64,000 nt of DNA, taken from IMG/VR virus record IMGVR_UViG_3300032235_000437, positions 16,447-80,446 of that record, one strand, 5' to 3'. Shown here one piece after another: positions 22,980 to 30,814 of this stretch. Numbering within the stretch: the stretch's first letter is position 1; every line of letters begins with the position of its first letter. The notes beneath the pieces are model-generated. The model ran no database searches and was not told the origin of the DNA. It was given only the letters and a program-made list of their open reading frames with translations. The position numbers and the translations under genes were made by a program. The DNA comes from a virus.

Positions 22980-25103
22980 ATGCTAACAATTGGTAAACAT
23001 CCAATTCTATTTCAATTCAAAAAAGACTTTAAAGAACGTCTACTAAATACCCCAGTAAATTGGGGATATGGCGGTTTATCCGCTTTCACATATTACCGCA
23101 CTTATTCACGTAAGAAGCCAAACGGTAAACTAGAAACTTGGCAAGAGTGTGTTGTACGAGTTATTGAGGGCATGTTCTCAATTCTTAAAACACATGCTAT
23201 TACATCAGAGCATACTTGGAATGAAAAGCGTGCTCATAAGCTAGCTGAAGAAGCTGCAGAACGTCTACTAGCATTCAAATGGACACCACCAGGTCGCGGA
23301 CTATGGATGATGGGCACACCATTCGTATACGAAAAAGGCGGAGCCTGTCTAAATAACTGCGGTTTCGTATCTACAGAAAACATTGATGCAGAAATGTCAA
23401 AGCCTTTTGCGTTTCTAATGGATATGAGCATGGTTGGTGTTGGTATCGGATTTGATACTAAAGGAGCTGGTAAAGTAGCTGCATACGTGCCAGAAGGTGA
23501 TCCAGAAGTAATCACAGTAGAAGACAGTCGTGAAGGCTGGGTTGAGTTAATTTCTTGTTTAATTGATTCTTATCTAGAAGAAGGTTCTACACCAGTCGAA
23601 CCAGACACAAGCCTAGTACGTGCTTATGGAGAGCCTATTCACGGGTTTGGTGGCGTAGCTTCTGGCCCAGAACCATTAGTACAAGGCTTCTACGGTATTA
23701 AAGATATTCTAGAAAAGCGTGCGCTAAGCGAAAATCCACTACTAACTTCTGTAGACATTACTGATATTATGAATATTATCGGTAAGATTGTAGTTGCTGG
23801 TAACGTTCGCCGTACAGCAGAAATTGCTTTCGGCGAGCCAGAAGACGAAGAATTTGCTAATATGAAGAACTGGGAACAGTTCGGAGTAGAAACAGGTTCG
23901 CTAGCACCACACGAACTAGAGCTAGTTAACACAGATGACTATAATGAGTACAATAACAACTGGGATTCACGAGCCGCTATTGCTCGCAAGTATACTACAG
24001 AAGATTGGGCTTATAAGTTTGGCGGATGGCGCTGGGCTTCTAACAACTCTATATTTGCTCGTGTAGGTATGGATTACACAGAAGTAGCTAAGAAAGTTGC
24101 TTCTAATGGTGAGCCTGGATTTGCTTGGTTAGAAACTATGCAAGCTTATGGTCGTATGAAAGACCCAGCTGATCACAAAGATCACCGCGTTCGTGGTGGA
24201 AATCCTTGCTTAGAGCAATCACTAGAGCCATATGAACTATGCTGCCTAGTTGAATCTTTCCCCGCAAAGCATGACGACTACTGGGATTATCAGCGCACAC
24301 TAAAATTTGCTTATCTATATGCAAAAACTGTTACCCTAGTACCAACTCACTGGAAAGAAACTAATGACGTTATTAAGCGTAACCGTCGTATTGGTACTTC
24401 TCAGAGCGGCATTCAAGAAGCTATGCTTAAGTTTGGTCGTAAAAAGTATCTAGAACAGTTCTGTGATCAAGCATATAACTATGTTAACTACCTAGATAAG
24501 AAGTATAGTGAATGGTTAGGTGTACCACTGTCTATCAAGAAGACAAGCGTTAAGCCTAGCGGTACTGTATCACTAGTAGCAGGTGCGCTTCCGGGTATTC
24601 ACTATGCTAAGGCTGAAAGCTACTATCGTTTAATTCGTGTAGCAAATACTTCTAATCTACTACCTATTCTACGTGCTGCTAACTATCGTATTGAAGACTC
24701 TATTACAGACCCTCTCAAGACTAGTGTAGTTTATTTCCCAGTCACACACGCAGAAGGTACTATTAGTGACAAAGATGTATCTATCTGGGAACAATTTGCT
24801 AATGCTGTAGACCTACAACATTACTGGGCAGATAACCAAGTATCTATCACTATCTCATTCCAACCACATGAGAAAGATCAGATTGCTCGTGCTCTTAGCT
24901 GTTTTGACAATAAGTTAAAAGGTGTAAGCTTGCTTCCTCTATCTGATCATGGCTATGCTCAAGCACCATATACTCAGGCTCCTAGAGAAGAAGTATTAGC
25001 TTATGCAGAGCAGCTACTACCGCTTGACTTTAGTAGCTTAACTCATGAAGGCGAAAATGCAGACGCTAATAAATTCTGTGATGGTGATGCTTGCTTGATC
25101 TAA
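22980..25103 (+). CDS. adenosylcobalamin-dependent (class II) ribonucleotide reductase
   Basis: The 707-residue protein matches the monomeric RTPR-type enzymes in length and motifs: VNWGYGGLSAFTYYRTYSR, PPGRGLWMMGTPFV, GGACLNNCGF (redox Cys), GNPCLEQSLEPYELCCLVE (thiyl-radical Cys loop, normally NPCxE...E.C), RRIGTSQSGIQ, KPSGTVSLVAGALPGIHY and a C-terminal CDGDACLI cysteine pair for re-reduction. It makes dNTPs (or dNDPs) without iron or oxygen but needs host vitamin B12. AAGGAG precedes the ATG. The neighbouring glutaredoxin may supply electrons. No intein is seen. Confidence 0.93.
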   Translation: MLTIGKHPILFQFKKDFKERLLNTPVNWGYGGLSAFTYYRTYSRKKPNGKLETWQECVVRVIEGMFSILKTHAITSEHTWNEKRAHKLAEEAAERLLAFKWTPPGRGLWMMGTPFVYEKGGACLNNCGFVSTENIDAEMSKPFAFLMDMSMVGVGIGFDTKGAGKVAAYVPEGDPEVITVEDSREGWVELISCLIDSYLEEGSTPVEPDTSLVRAYGEPIHGFGGVASGPEPLVQGFYGIKDILEKRALSENPLLTSVDITDIMNIIGKIVVAGNVRRTAEIAFGEPEDEEFANMKNWEQFGVETGSLAPHELELVNTDDYNEYNNNWDSRAAIARKYTTEDWAYKFGGWRWASNNSIFARVGMDYTEVAKKVASNGEPGFAWLETMQAYGRMKDPADHKDHRVRGGNPCLEQSLEPYELCCLVESFPAKHDDYWDYQRTLKFAYLYAKTVTLVPTHWKETNDVIKRNRRIGTSQSGIQEAMLKFGRKKYLEQFCDQAYNYVNYLDKKYSEWLGVPLSIKKTSVKPSGTVSLVAGALPGIHYAKAESYYRLIRVANTSNLLPILRAANYRIEDSITDPLKTSVVYFPVTHAEGTISDKDVSIWEQFANAVDLQHYWADNQVSITISFQPHEKDQIARALSCFDNKLKGVSLLPLSDHGYAQAPYTQAPREEVLAYAEQLLPLDFSSLTHEGENADANKFCDGDACLI

Positions 25104-25663
25104 GCAGCCCATGTATTAAACTGTGCAGGCTCCATAATGGAGTCTGCATAGGCTGTAGACGAACTCAAGATGAAATCAGAGAGTGGTACTATGGCGACAG
25201 TAATATTAGACAAAGAATACTAGATAGGATAAATATGAAAGTTAAATTTGTAAAAGATCACGAAAACGCGCAGCTACCAACATATGGTACAGCAGGTGCT
25301 GCTGGAGCAGATATATACAGCGTACATGAGTATGCTATTGCGCCAGGGGGTCACGCATTAGTAGATACAGGATTAAAATGCAATATTCCTGAAGGTTTTG
25401 AACTGCAAGTACGACCACGTTCAGGATTGGCATTAAAGAATAAAATCACAGTACTTAATAGTCCAGGTACTATTGATAGTGATTATACTGGTAAACTAGG
25501 AGTGATTTTAATGAACCACTCAGATACGATTTTTACTGTAAAGCCTGGCGACAGAATTGCACAAATAGTAGTAGCTCCTGTTGTACAAGCTAAGTTTGAA
25601 TGGGCAGAAGAGACAAAAGACACAGAACGAGGTTCTGGCGGTTTCGGTTCTACAGGAGTTTGA
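25091..25663 (+). CDS. DUF1289 domain fused to dUTPase
   Basis: The continuous 190-residue frame begins at TTG 25091 inside the RNR end. Residues 1-47 form a Cys4 DUF1289 module (SPCIKLCRLHNGVCIGCRR, then DEIREW); residues 49-190 are a trimeric dUTPase with all five motifs (AGADIYS, PRSGLA, GTIDSDYTGKLG, GDRIAQIVV, RGSGGFGSTG). An internal ATG at 25235 would make dUTPase alone. dUTPase removes dUTP and yields dUMP for ThyX. DUF1289 is usually a separate small protein of unknown role, so the fusion is uncommon. The dUTPase call is firm; the extent of the N-terminus is less sure. Confidence 0.9.
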   Translation: MLDLSSPCIKLCRLHNGVCIGCRRTQDEIREWYYGDSNIRQRILDRINMKVKFVKDHENAQLPTYGTAGAAGADIYSVHEYAIAPGGHALVDTGLKCNIPEGFELQVRPRSGLALKNKITVLNSPGTIDSDYTGKLGVILMNHSDTIFTVKPGDRIAQIVVAPVVQAKFEWAEETKDTERGSGGFGSTGV

Positions 25664-25664
25664 T

Positions 25665-25892
25665 ATGAAAGCTATTGTATGGTCAACCGCTACTTGCAGC
25701 TTTTGTAAACAAGCAAAAACACTACTAGATAAACATAATATTCCTTATGAAGAACGCATGATTGGCTCTGAATGGACCAAAGAGCAACTTCTAGAAGAAG
25801 TACCCCACGCACGTACAGTTCCTCAAATTTTTATTGATGAAATTTACGTGGGAGGTTATACTGAATTAGTGAGTCACTTAAGCGGCTCATAA
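25665..25892 (+). CDS. glutaredoxin
   Basis: 75 residues from ATG 25665, behind the GGAG in ACAGGAGTTTGAT. The CSFC active site (residues 11-14), TVPQIFID (cis-Pro loop) and GGYTEL complete a glutaredoxin fold. It follows the dUTPase stop by 1 nt. It probably reduces the class II RNR C-terminal cysteines using host glutathione. A longer frame from 25581 exists but overlaps the dUTPase and adds no glutaredoxin sequence. Confidence 0.93.
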   Translation: MKAIVWSTATCSFCKQAKTLLDKHNIPYEERMIGSEWTKEQLLEEVPHARTVPQIFIDEIYVGGYTELVSHLSGS

Positions 25893-25904
25893 AAAGGAAT
25901 ATTA

Positions 25905-26630
25905 ATGACTAGAAATACAGCTAAACAAAAATCACGCGTAGTCACAGAGCAAGGTGCTCGTAAGATAAGAATTGATGACTTAGCTAGCTTAACTCCTCTA
26001 ACAGAGAAGCAGGCTGAGACAGTAGTTGCTTATAATAAAGATAAGAATCTCTTATTACACGGTATTGCTGGAACAGGTAAGACATTCTTGGCTACTAGCT
26101 TAGCACTAGAAGAAGTGTTAGATCCGTCTAATGATTATAAAGCTTTATATTTTGTACGGTCTATCGTACCTACAAGAGATATTGGCTTTTTAAAAGGCGA
26201 CGATAAAGAAAAGATAGCTGTATATGAGGCTCCCTACAAAGCTATTTGTGGGGAGCTTTTTAATAAAACAGATTCCTATGATACTCTAAAGAATCAAGGA
26301 GCAGTTAGTTTTATAAGTACATCTTTTATTAGAGGCTTGACACTTAATGACTGTATTATAATTGTAGACGAATTTGAGAACTTATCTTTTCACGAGTTAG
26401 ATAGTATTATTACAAGAATGGGTAATAACAGTAAGATTATTTTCTGTGGAGATTACACACAAAGTGATTTAACTAAGACTAATGAGAAGAATGGTTGTCT
26501 AGACTTCATGAAAATCTTAAAAAGCATGAATGACTTTACTTTTATTGAGTTTGGTATTGAGGATATTGTCCGAGGAAAGACTGTTAAAAATTATATTATT
26601 AACAAGTATAAGTTAGGACTACACATATAA
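25905..26630 (+). CDS. phoH: PhoH-like ATPase
   Basis: The 241-residue protein has Walker A GIAGTGKT (53-60), LYFVRSIVPTRDIGFLKGD, EAPYKAI, the ISTSFIRGLTLND strand and Walker B IIIVDEFENL, followed by ITRMGNNSKIIFCGDYTQSD: the full PhoH core. PhoH is very common in marine phages; its role is unsettled (RNA metabolism or phosphate stress). TAATG links it to the nuclease gene. Confidence 0.93.
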   Translation: MTRNTAKQKSRVVTEQGARKIRIDDLASLTPLTEKQAETVVAYNKDKNLLLHGIAGTGKTFLATSLALEEVLDPSNDYKALYFVRSIVPTRDIGFLKGDDKEKIAVYEAPYKAICGELFNKTDSYDTLKNQGAVSFISTSFIRGLTLNDCIIIVDEFENLSFHELDSIITRMGNNSKIIFCGDYTQSDLTKTNEKNGCLDFMKILKSMNDFTFIEFGIEDIVRGKTVKNYIINKYKLGLHI

Positions 26631-27085
26631 TGGTAAATAGAAGTAAAATTAAAGGGTCAGCCTATGAAGCAAAGATAAAAGACATACTCAATGCTACTTT
26701 CCCTAATATTCAGTTTGAGCGTGTGCCTCTAAGCGGCGCGATTGAATATTTAAAAGGCGACATATGGACACCTCACGATACGGCAGCTTGGCCGTGGTGT
26801 ATAGAAGCAAAACACTATGCAGAGCTTGAGTGGAACAATCTACTAACATCGAAAACTACTGATATACTAAATTTCTGGAAGCAAACGCTAAGAGAAGCAG
26901 AAGTAATGAAGAAGAAGCCGTTACTTATATTTCGCTGGAACCGCTCAAAAGATTTTGTAGCTTTTAGTGACGATATAGTAATAGAATCTTTTATAGAAGT
27001 AAAATCGTTTGGATATAGCTTTAAGATAGCTTTGCTAGACGATTGGCTAAAAGCCGTGAAAAGTCAAACTAGTCTTGCTAAGTAG
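26630..27085 (+). CDS. PD-(D/E)xK nuclease, probable Holliday-junction resolvase
   Basis: The 151-residue protein has the small nuclease pattern E13 in helix 1 (KGSAYEAKI), D44 (KGDIW) and E59-A-K61 (CIEAKHY), the PD-(D/E)xK core of Hjc-like/VRR-type resolvases carried by many phages. RVPLSGA before the acidic residue matches archaeal/phage Hjc proteins. It would resolve branched replication intermediates before packaging, in line with the SbcCD pair. Exact substrate is inferred. Confidence 0.75.
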   Translation: MVNRSKIKGSAYEAKIKDILNATFPNIQFERVPLSGAIEYLKGDIWTPHDTAAWPWCIEAKHYAELEWNNLLTSKTTDILNFWKQTLREAEVMKKKPLLIFRWNRSKDFVAFSDDIVIESFIEVKSFGYSFKIALLDDWLKAVKSQTSLAK

Positions 27086-27103
27086 TTATATTATTGTTAT
27101 TAT
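27075..27103 (+). promoter_or_regulatory. candidate promoter for the 5'-3' exonuclease gene
   Basis: TTGCTA (27075-27080), 17 nt, TATTAT (27098-27103); AAGGA and the ATG at 27130 follow. The -35 box overlaps the last codons of the resolvase gene. It shares TTGC and the 17-nt spacer with the window's other promoters. Confidence 0.6.
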
Positions 27104-27129
27104 GAATAATGTAATAAGGAATATAACAA

Positions 27130-27972
27130 ATGACAAAATCATGGAATGATTTAGAAGACGTAAAGTCTTTCGACTATGAAGAATTTAATAATCTACTAAT
27201 CCTAGACGCTAACAACGTATCTTATCGCTTTCTACAGCGTAATAACTACAACTCGTATACAGAAGAGTTTAGGCGTACAGTACAATCACTAGCTAAGTCA
27301 TACAAAGCAAAGCGTACTATTGTGTGTTTTGACTTCGGTAAGTCTTACTATCGTATGAACTTGCTTGGTGATTATAAAGGTACTCGTAAAAAGCCGGAAG
27401 AACCAGAAGAAATCAAACGCTATGAAGAGTTCTTTGATGTGCTTAATAAGCTACCAGAAGAACTAGATGAAGAAGTATTAAAGTTTCGTGGTATTGAAGC
27501 AGACGATTTACTTACTTATCTAACTCAACAAGTATCTCCTCGTTATGAGCATACTTGGATTGTTTCTTCCGACAAAGACTTAATTCAACTACTAGATACT
27601 AACATCTCTATTTTTAATATCTTTTCTCGTAAAGAAGTAACTATTAATACGCTACAAGAAGATACAAGTCTAACTCCTAGCGAGTTTATGATGTCACGTA
27701 TTATTGAAGGCGATAAAAGCGACAATATTATTGGCATTGAAGGTATCGGTCCTAAGCGCGCGCAAGCATTGGCTAAAGAATACAAAACTCTAGACAATTT
27801 GCTAAAAGCGCTACCAATCAAAGGTAAGTCTCAGTATATCTCTAATCTAAATGCTGGACGTGAAAGACTAATTCTAAACGAAAAACTAATTAACCTAAAA
27901 CGTTACTATCAAGATGCTATTTCTGCTGGTAAAGAAGGCGATAACCCGCTCGACATACTTAGCGAACTATAA
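27130..27972 (+). CDS. 5'-3' exonuclease / flap endonuclease
   Basis: The 280-residue protein is a T5 D15/T4 RNase H-type nuclease: LLILDANNVSYRF (first metal Asp), IVCFDFGKSYYRMNLLGDYKGTRKKP (arch region), GIEADDLLTYL and VSSDKDLIQLL with the acidic cluster, then GDKSDNIIGIEGIGPKRAQAL, the helix-3-turn DNA-binding motif. It removes RNA primers and flaps, supplying the activity missing from the family A polymerase at 13224. Own promoter and terminator. Confidence 0.95.
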   Translation: MTKSWNDLEDVKSFDYEEFNNLLILDANNVSYRFLQRNNYNSYTEEFRRTVQSLAKSYKAKRTIVCFDFGKSYYRMNLLGDYKGTRKKPEEPEEIKRYEEFFDVLNKLPEELDEEVLKFRGIEADDLLTYLTQQVSPRYEHTWIVSSDKDLIQLLDTNISIFNIFSRKEVTINTLQEDTSLTPSEFMMSRIIEGDKSDNIIGIEGIGPKRAQALAKEYKTLDNLLKALPIKGKSQYISNLNAGRERLILNEKLINLKRYYQDAISAGKEGDNPLDILSEL

Positions 27973-27973
27973 G

Positions 27974-28005
27974 AAAAAGGCGTCAGTAGTTCTGACGCCT
28001 TTTTT
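27974..28005 (+). terminator. rho-independent terminator after the exonuclease gene
   Basis: AAAAAGGCGTCAG, loop TAGTT, CTGACGCCTTTTTT. It is an 8-bp GC-rich stem extended by A-T pairs with T tract on the + strand; the A run makes it potentially bidirectional. Confidence 0.9.
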
Positions 28006-28164
28006 ATAAAAATAATTTTAAATAGTGTTTCTATGTAGCTTCAACATTCTAAGTTGTAAAACTATATATAAATCAATATCGTCCAGTACTTAAATTATGC
28101 TGTGCTTGGATACGTAAACGCTTTCCAGAATCTATTTTTTGGAAAATTTTTTAAGAAAGAAACT

Positions 28165-28842
28165 ATGACAAAAACATATAACGAAATTATGAACGTACGG
28201 CTTATTGGCTATACTCAGCCTGTAGAAGACCTAGAAGAAGATATTAATGATGTACAAGAATTAATTGCCTTCTGCGCTAAAGTATCTAATCCACAACTAC
28301 AAGATGATTTTTCTCGTTCAGAGCGACTATTAAACTATCTTATTAAGCATAAGCACTGGAGTCCTTTTGAAATGGCAAGTGCTACTATGGAAGTTAGCAC
28401 AACTCGTGATATTGCTCGTCAATTCTTACGTCACCGTAGCTTTAGCTTTCAAGAGTTTTCTCAGCGCTATGCTAACCCAGCAGAAATGGGTGACATGTTT
28501 GTGCTACGTGAAGCACGGCTACAAGATTTAAAAAATCGGCAAAATTCTATTGAAATTCATGATGAAGCTCTACAAGCTGCGTGGAATGCTAAGCAGCTTA
28601 AAGCAATTGAAGCAGCGCGTAAAGCATATAACTGGGCTATCAAAAAAGGTATCGCAAAAGAACAGGCTCGCGTAGTCCTACCAGAAGGTAATACGATATC
28701 TAAACTATATGTACAAGGAACTATTCGTTCTTGGATTCATTACATCGAACTTCGTTCGGCAAATGGAACCCAACGAGAGCATATGGCTCTAGCTGTAGCT
28801 TGTGCAGAAGCGATCACAAAAATATTCCCTATGATTACATAA
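28165..28842 (+). CDS. thyX: flavin-dependent thymidylate synthase
   Basis: ThyX is identified by the RHR-x7-S motif (R89-H-R91...S99 in FLRHRSFSFQEFSQRY), HKHWSPFEMA and the C-terminal RSWIHYIELRSANGTQREHM. I start at ATG 28165, which has AAGAAAG upstream; the same frame runs up to a GTG at 28102 without extra family sequence. It makes dTMP from dUMP using FAD and methylene-folate, taking the dUTPase product. The gap from 28006 is A/T-rich; TTCAAC-N17-TATATA (about 28039-28067) is a weak promoter candidate. Confidence 0.95.
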   Translation: MTKTYNEIMNVRLIGYTQPVEDLEEDINDVQELIAFCAKVSNPQLQDDFSRSERLLNYLIKHKHWSPFEMASATMEVSTTRDIARQFLRHRSFSFQEFSQRYANPAEMGDMFVLREARLQDLKNRQNSIEIHDEALQAAWNAKQLKAIEAARKAYNWAIKKGIAKEQARVVLPEGNTISKLYVQGTIRSWIHYIELRSANGTQREHMALAVACAEAITKIFPMIT

Positions 28843-28843
28843 C

Positions 28844-28870
28844 AAAAAAGGGAGCCTAAGCTCCCTTTTT
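28844..28870. terminator. bidirectional terminator at the point of convergence
   Basis: AAAAAAGGGAGC, loop CTAA, GCTCCCTTTTT. With an A run on one side and a T run on the other it can stop both the thyX transcript (+) and the small virion-gene transcript (-). It overlaps the stop codon of the Lys-rich microprotein gene. Confidence 0.9.
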
Positions 28871-28957
28871 CTTCTTTGGTTTTTTGACAGAAGGCGGTTT
28901 TTTAGCCGCCTTCTTTTTTATCTTCATGCTCTGAGTAAAAGGCTCAGCAGCTATCAT
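28856..28957 (-). CDS. lysine-rich microprotein (33 aa)
   Basis: A 33-codon frame on the minus strand, missed by usual length cut-offs. Its ATG overlaps the stop of the preceding gene as ATGA, the coupling used throughout this phage. Twelve of 33 residues are Lys and only one is acidic; the tail reads KPPSVKKPKKKKGA. Such tails bind nucleic acid or other acidic partners. It ends inside the bidirectional terminator. Coding status is inferred from coupling and composition; no family recognised. Confidence 0.55.
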   Translation of the reverse strand: MIAAEPFTQSMKIKKKAAKKPPSVKKPKKKKGA

Positions 28958-29151
28958 GGTTTTTCAGTACGAACACGCTGTAAAAGAGGGTTTTTCACTT
29001 CTTTTACGACTAGCTTATCACCTTCACGGTAGTATGTTTTAGTAGCAGCATCGACTTTTGGGTCATATGCTTCACGCATACCGTAACGGTTGTCACCAAT
29101 CTTTATTGTTGTACCGTTGCGGGTATCAGCACCAGAAAGTGACTTTGCCAT
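28954..29151 (-). CDS. small protein in the virion-gene cluster, unknown
   Basis: 65 residues, basic and polar (KIGDNRYGMREAYDPKVDAATKTYYREGDKLVVKEV), with no recognised family. It starts 1 nt after the stop of the 111-residue gene and overlaps the Lys-rich microprotein by ATGA. The beta-rich middle and position at the end of the late region suggest a minor virion or assembly protein; unproven. Confidence 0.55.
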   Translation of the reverse strand: MAKSLSGADTRNGTTIKIGDNRYGMREAYDPKVDAATKTYYREGDKLVVKEVKNPLLQRVRTEKP

Positions 29152-29152
29152 C

Positions 29153-29488
29153 TTACTTCATGTCCTTAATAACACGTCCGCCCATACCACGAGTTACGTC
29201 TTCGCTTGCAACAGATACTGCTCCGTTTGTAGCACCGCGATTACCCGCTTTAGTAAATGAACGGCTATGACTTACGTCACCCATCATTACTGCCCCTTGG
29301 TTAATATAGCCGTCAGCACCTTTTAGCACTTGATTTGGGCTTGCCTTACCTGCAGGACGAGAATCTTTGGAACCTTCAAAGGATGTACGTTGTGTTCCAC
29401 CCATTGGAGTAGTAGGAGCTGTTTTAGCATTTTTGACAAGTTTAAGATCTTCTGTGATCCCAGTGACTTCTTTTTTAATCATTGCCAT
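29153..29488 (-). CDS. small glycine-rich protein, possible virion component
   Basis: 111 residues, rich in Gly, Ser, Thr and Lys, largely disordered (TPMGGTQRTSFEGSKDSRPAGKASPNQ). An AAGGAG site precedes ATG 29488. No family recognised. It follows the beta-helix protein and precedes two further tiny genes, in a cluster behind the promoter at 30800. Likely a minor structural or scaffold-type protein. Confidence 0.55.
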   Translation of the reverse strand: MAMIKKEVTGITEDLKLVKNAKTAPTTPMGGTQRTSFEGSKDSRPAGKASPNQVLKGADGYINQGAVMMGDVSHSRSFTKAGNRGATNGAVSVASEDVTRGMGGRVIKDMK

Positions 29489-29508
29489 TTTATAAAGTCT
29501 CCTTAAAA

Positions 29509-30144
29509 TTAAGAAATTAGAGCTAGTACAGTCTCTATAGTATTGCCAGTATTTGAACCGGCAGAAGTAGAAGCACGTACAGTTACAACTGGGATACCAG
29601 CTCCACCGCCAGGTGCGAAGTAAGCGTTAGCTCCAGCATTCATAGCACTCCAGTTTACGCCTACGTTAGCATTTGCTACGATAGCTTGGTCAACTGCAGA
29701 TGCGTCACAATAAGTCAGCTCAACCTGACGAGTTGTTGTTGCAAAAGCTAGAGTTGCTTGATGACGAACAGCATGTTCAGCATTAGCAAAAGTACAGTTT
29801 CTAAAATGTAGTGGTGTAGATGCCCCGCCTAGTTTAGTAACGCAGGAAGAATTAGAGATAGTTACAGCGTTAGCACCTCTAAATGTAATATTTTCAAATG
29901 AGAGAGTTCCAGTTGATGTATTAGCAACAGTCATGTCACCGTTAACAACAATCTCTGCGCGATCTCCAACTCCTACTAGGGCTACGTTATTCCACACAAC
30001 GTTTGTTGGTGCTGTATACGTACCAGGAAATAAGAGAATTGTGTTATCACCCTGTGCTAGAACGTCGTTTGAAATTGCTGTTAGAGAAGGAAAGTTTGCT
30101 GAACCATCTGAACCAACTCGGTAAGTATTCTTACTAGTAGTCAT
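29509..30144 (-). CDS. right-handed beta-helix (pectate-lyase-like) protein
   Basis: The 211-residue protein begins YRVGSDGSANFPSL, the usual opening of phage and pectin-esterase-like beta-helices, then ILLFPGTYTAP and repeating ladder strands (NVALVGVGDRAEIVVN, LSFENITFRGANAVTISN, LHFRNCTFANAEHAVRHQ, VELTYCDASAVDQAIVANA). A strong AAAAGGAG site suggests good expression. Likely a capsid-decoration, fibre or spike protein binding or cutting polysaccharide; no catalytic residues can be assigned. The Asn-Cys ladder positions resemble passive structural helices. Confidence 0.6.
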   Translation of the reverse strand: MTTSKNTYRVGSDGSANFPSLTAISNDVLAQGDNTILLFPGTYTAPTNVVWNNVALVGVGDRAEIVVNGDMTVANTSTGTLSFENITFRGANAVTISNSSCVTKLGGASTPLHFRNCTFANAEHAVRHQATLAFATTTRQVELTYCDASAVDQAIVANANVGVNWSAMNAGANAYFAPGGGAGIPVVTVRASTSAGSNTGNTIETVLALIS

Positions 30145-30186
30145 TAGTGTCTCCTTTTTTATTAATCAATTAATGATTTAACTTAG

Positions 30187-30215
30187 TTTGACAAAATTTA
30201 GTACGATTGTCAAAA
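30187..30215. repeat. inverted repeat in the gap before the beta-helix gene
   Basis: TTTGACA (30187-30193) and TGTCAAA (30209-30215) are 7-bp inverted arms 15 nt apart. They look like paired -35 boxes but no matching -10 box is present on either strand. Possibly an operator or a weak mRNA stem-loop between the DUF6496-like gene and the beta-helix gene. Confidence 0.35.
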
Positions 30216-30217
30216 AA

Positions 30218-30421
30218 TTATTTTTTGGTTTTATTCTTAGGTACGCCAGCCGTACTTAGAGCTATTGCTACTGCTTGACGACGTTGTGCTTCTTTGGCGC
30301 TTATACCTAATTTTTTAGACAGAGTTTTGACACCCTTGCTGCGAGTTTTACCTGGCTTATTCATAAGCTCAGATATATTCGCAGATATAGTTTTCTCAGA
30401 GGAACCGCGCTTAAGAGGCAT
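30218..30421 (-). CDS. small basic protein, DUF6496-like
   Basis: 67 residues: MPLKRGSSEKTISANISELM at the start and QRRQAVAIALSTAGVPK near the end match a family of small phage and bacterial proteins (PLKKGxSxxTISxNIxEL...QAVAIALxxAG). The middle adds a basic insertion (SKGVKTLSKKLGISAKEA). Function of the family is not known; it is common beside phage structural genes. It overlaps the upstream gene by 11 nt. Confidence 0.65.
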   Translation of the reverse strand: MPLKRGSSEKTISANISELMNKPGKTRSKGVKTLSKKLGISAKEAQRRQAVAIALSTAGVPKNKTKK

Positions 30422-30746
30422 CTCGCATCATCCTTGCTGATGGCGGTAACATATCATCCTCAACTTCAACTTCTTCAGGAGAAGCGGCGCCATTAGTATC
30501 TACTTCTTCACTATCTTCAGTCTCTGTTTCAGACTCATGCTCTTCGTCTTCTTCAAAACCTTGATAAACAGCGTAGTCACGTAGTGAGTTGATATATGCA
30601 TAGCAAATAGCTAGTTTGTTAGTCCACCAAGTAGGTAGTTCTCTTTCAGTCTCTGGTAAGCTTGTTAGTATAGTTTCTGCATCTTCTACTATAGATCTAC
30701 ATAGTGATAGAGATGAGACAACATCTTTATGTCCTGACTTTTTCAT
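30411..30746 (-). CDS. small acidic helical protein, virion-associated type
   Basis: 111 residues with a helical N-terminal half (LCRSIVEDAETIL, ELPTWWTNKLAICYAYINSLRDY) and a very acidic, probably disordered tail (EEDEEHESETETEDSEEVD). The LPxWxxxKLxxAxxYIxxxxDY pattern recurs in small proteins of unknown role encoded near aquatic phage structural genes. It is the first gene behind the promoter at 30772-30800, with an AAAGGAG site. Confidence 0.6.
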   Translation of the reverse strand: MKKSGHKDVVSSLSLCRSIVEDAETILTSLPETERELPTWWTNKLAICYAYINSLRDYAVYQGFEEDEEHESETETEDSEEVDTNGAASPEEVEVEDDMLPPSARMMRDAS

Positions 30747-30771
30747 GAAATCTCCTTTATTGTGTATACTC

Positions 30772-30800
30772 AGTATAATAAAAAATATTTATATAGGCAA
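30772..30800 (-). promoter_or_regulatory. minus-strand promoter for the small virion-gene unit
   Basis: Read on the minus strand: TTGCCT (30800-30795), 17 nt of A/T, TATACT (30777-30772). AAAGGAG and the ATG at 30746 follow. It gives genes 30746 to 28856 their own transcript, separate from the sugar cassette upstream. Confidence 0.7.
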
Positions 30801-30814
30801 ATACTCTTTTAAAA

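Noticed and set aside
22980-25103. Intein or intron in the RNR gene
   Set aside because: Length and motif order are continuous; no intein blocks or frame breaks.
25581-25664. Longer glutaredoxin start at 25581
   Set aside because: It would overlap the dUTPase C-terminus by 83 nt and adds residues before the universal first beta strand; ATG 25665 has a ribosome site.
28889-28919. Second + strand terminator (GAAGGCGG/CCGCCTTC plus T run) after thyX
   Set aside because: It may work as one, but the hairpin coincides with Lys/Ala/Pro codons of the coupled minus-strand microprotein, and the stronger terminator at 28844-28870 already explains termination.
30187-30215. TTGACA boxes as promoters in the gap before the beta-helix gene
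   Set aside because: Neither strand has a TATAAT-like box 16-18 nt downstream; kept only as an inverted repeat.
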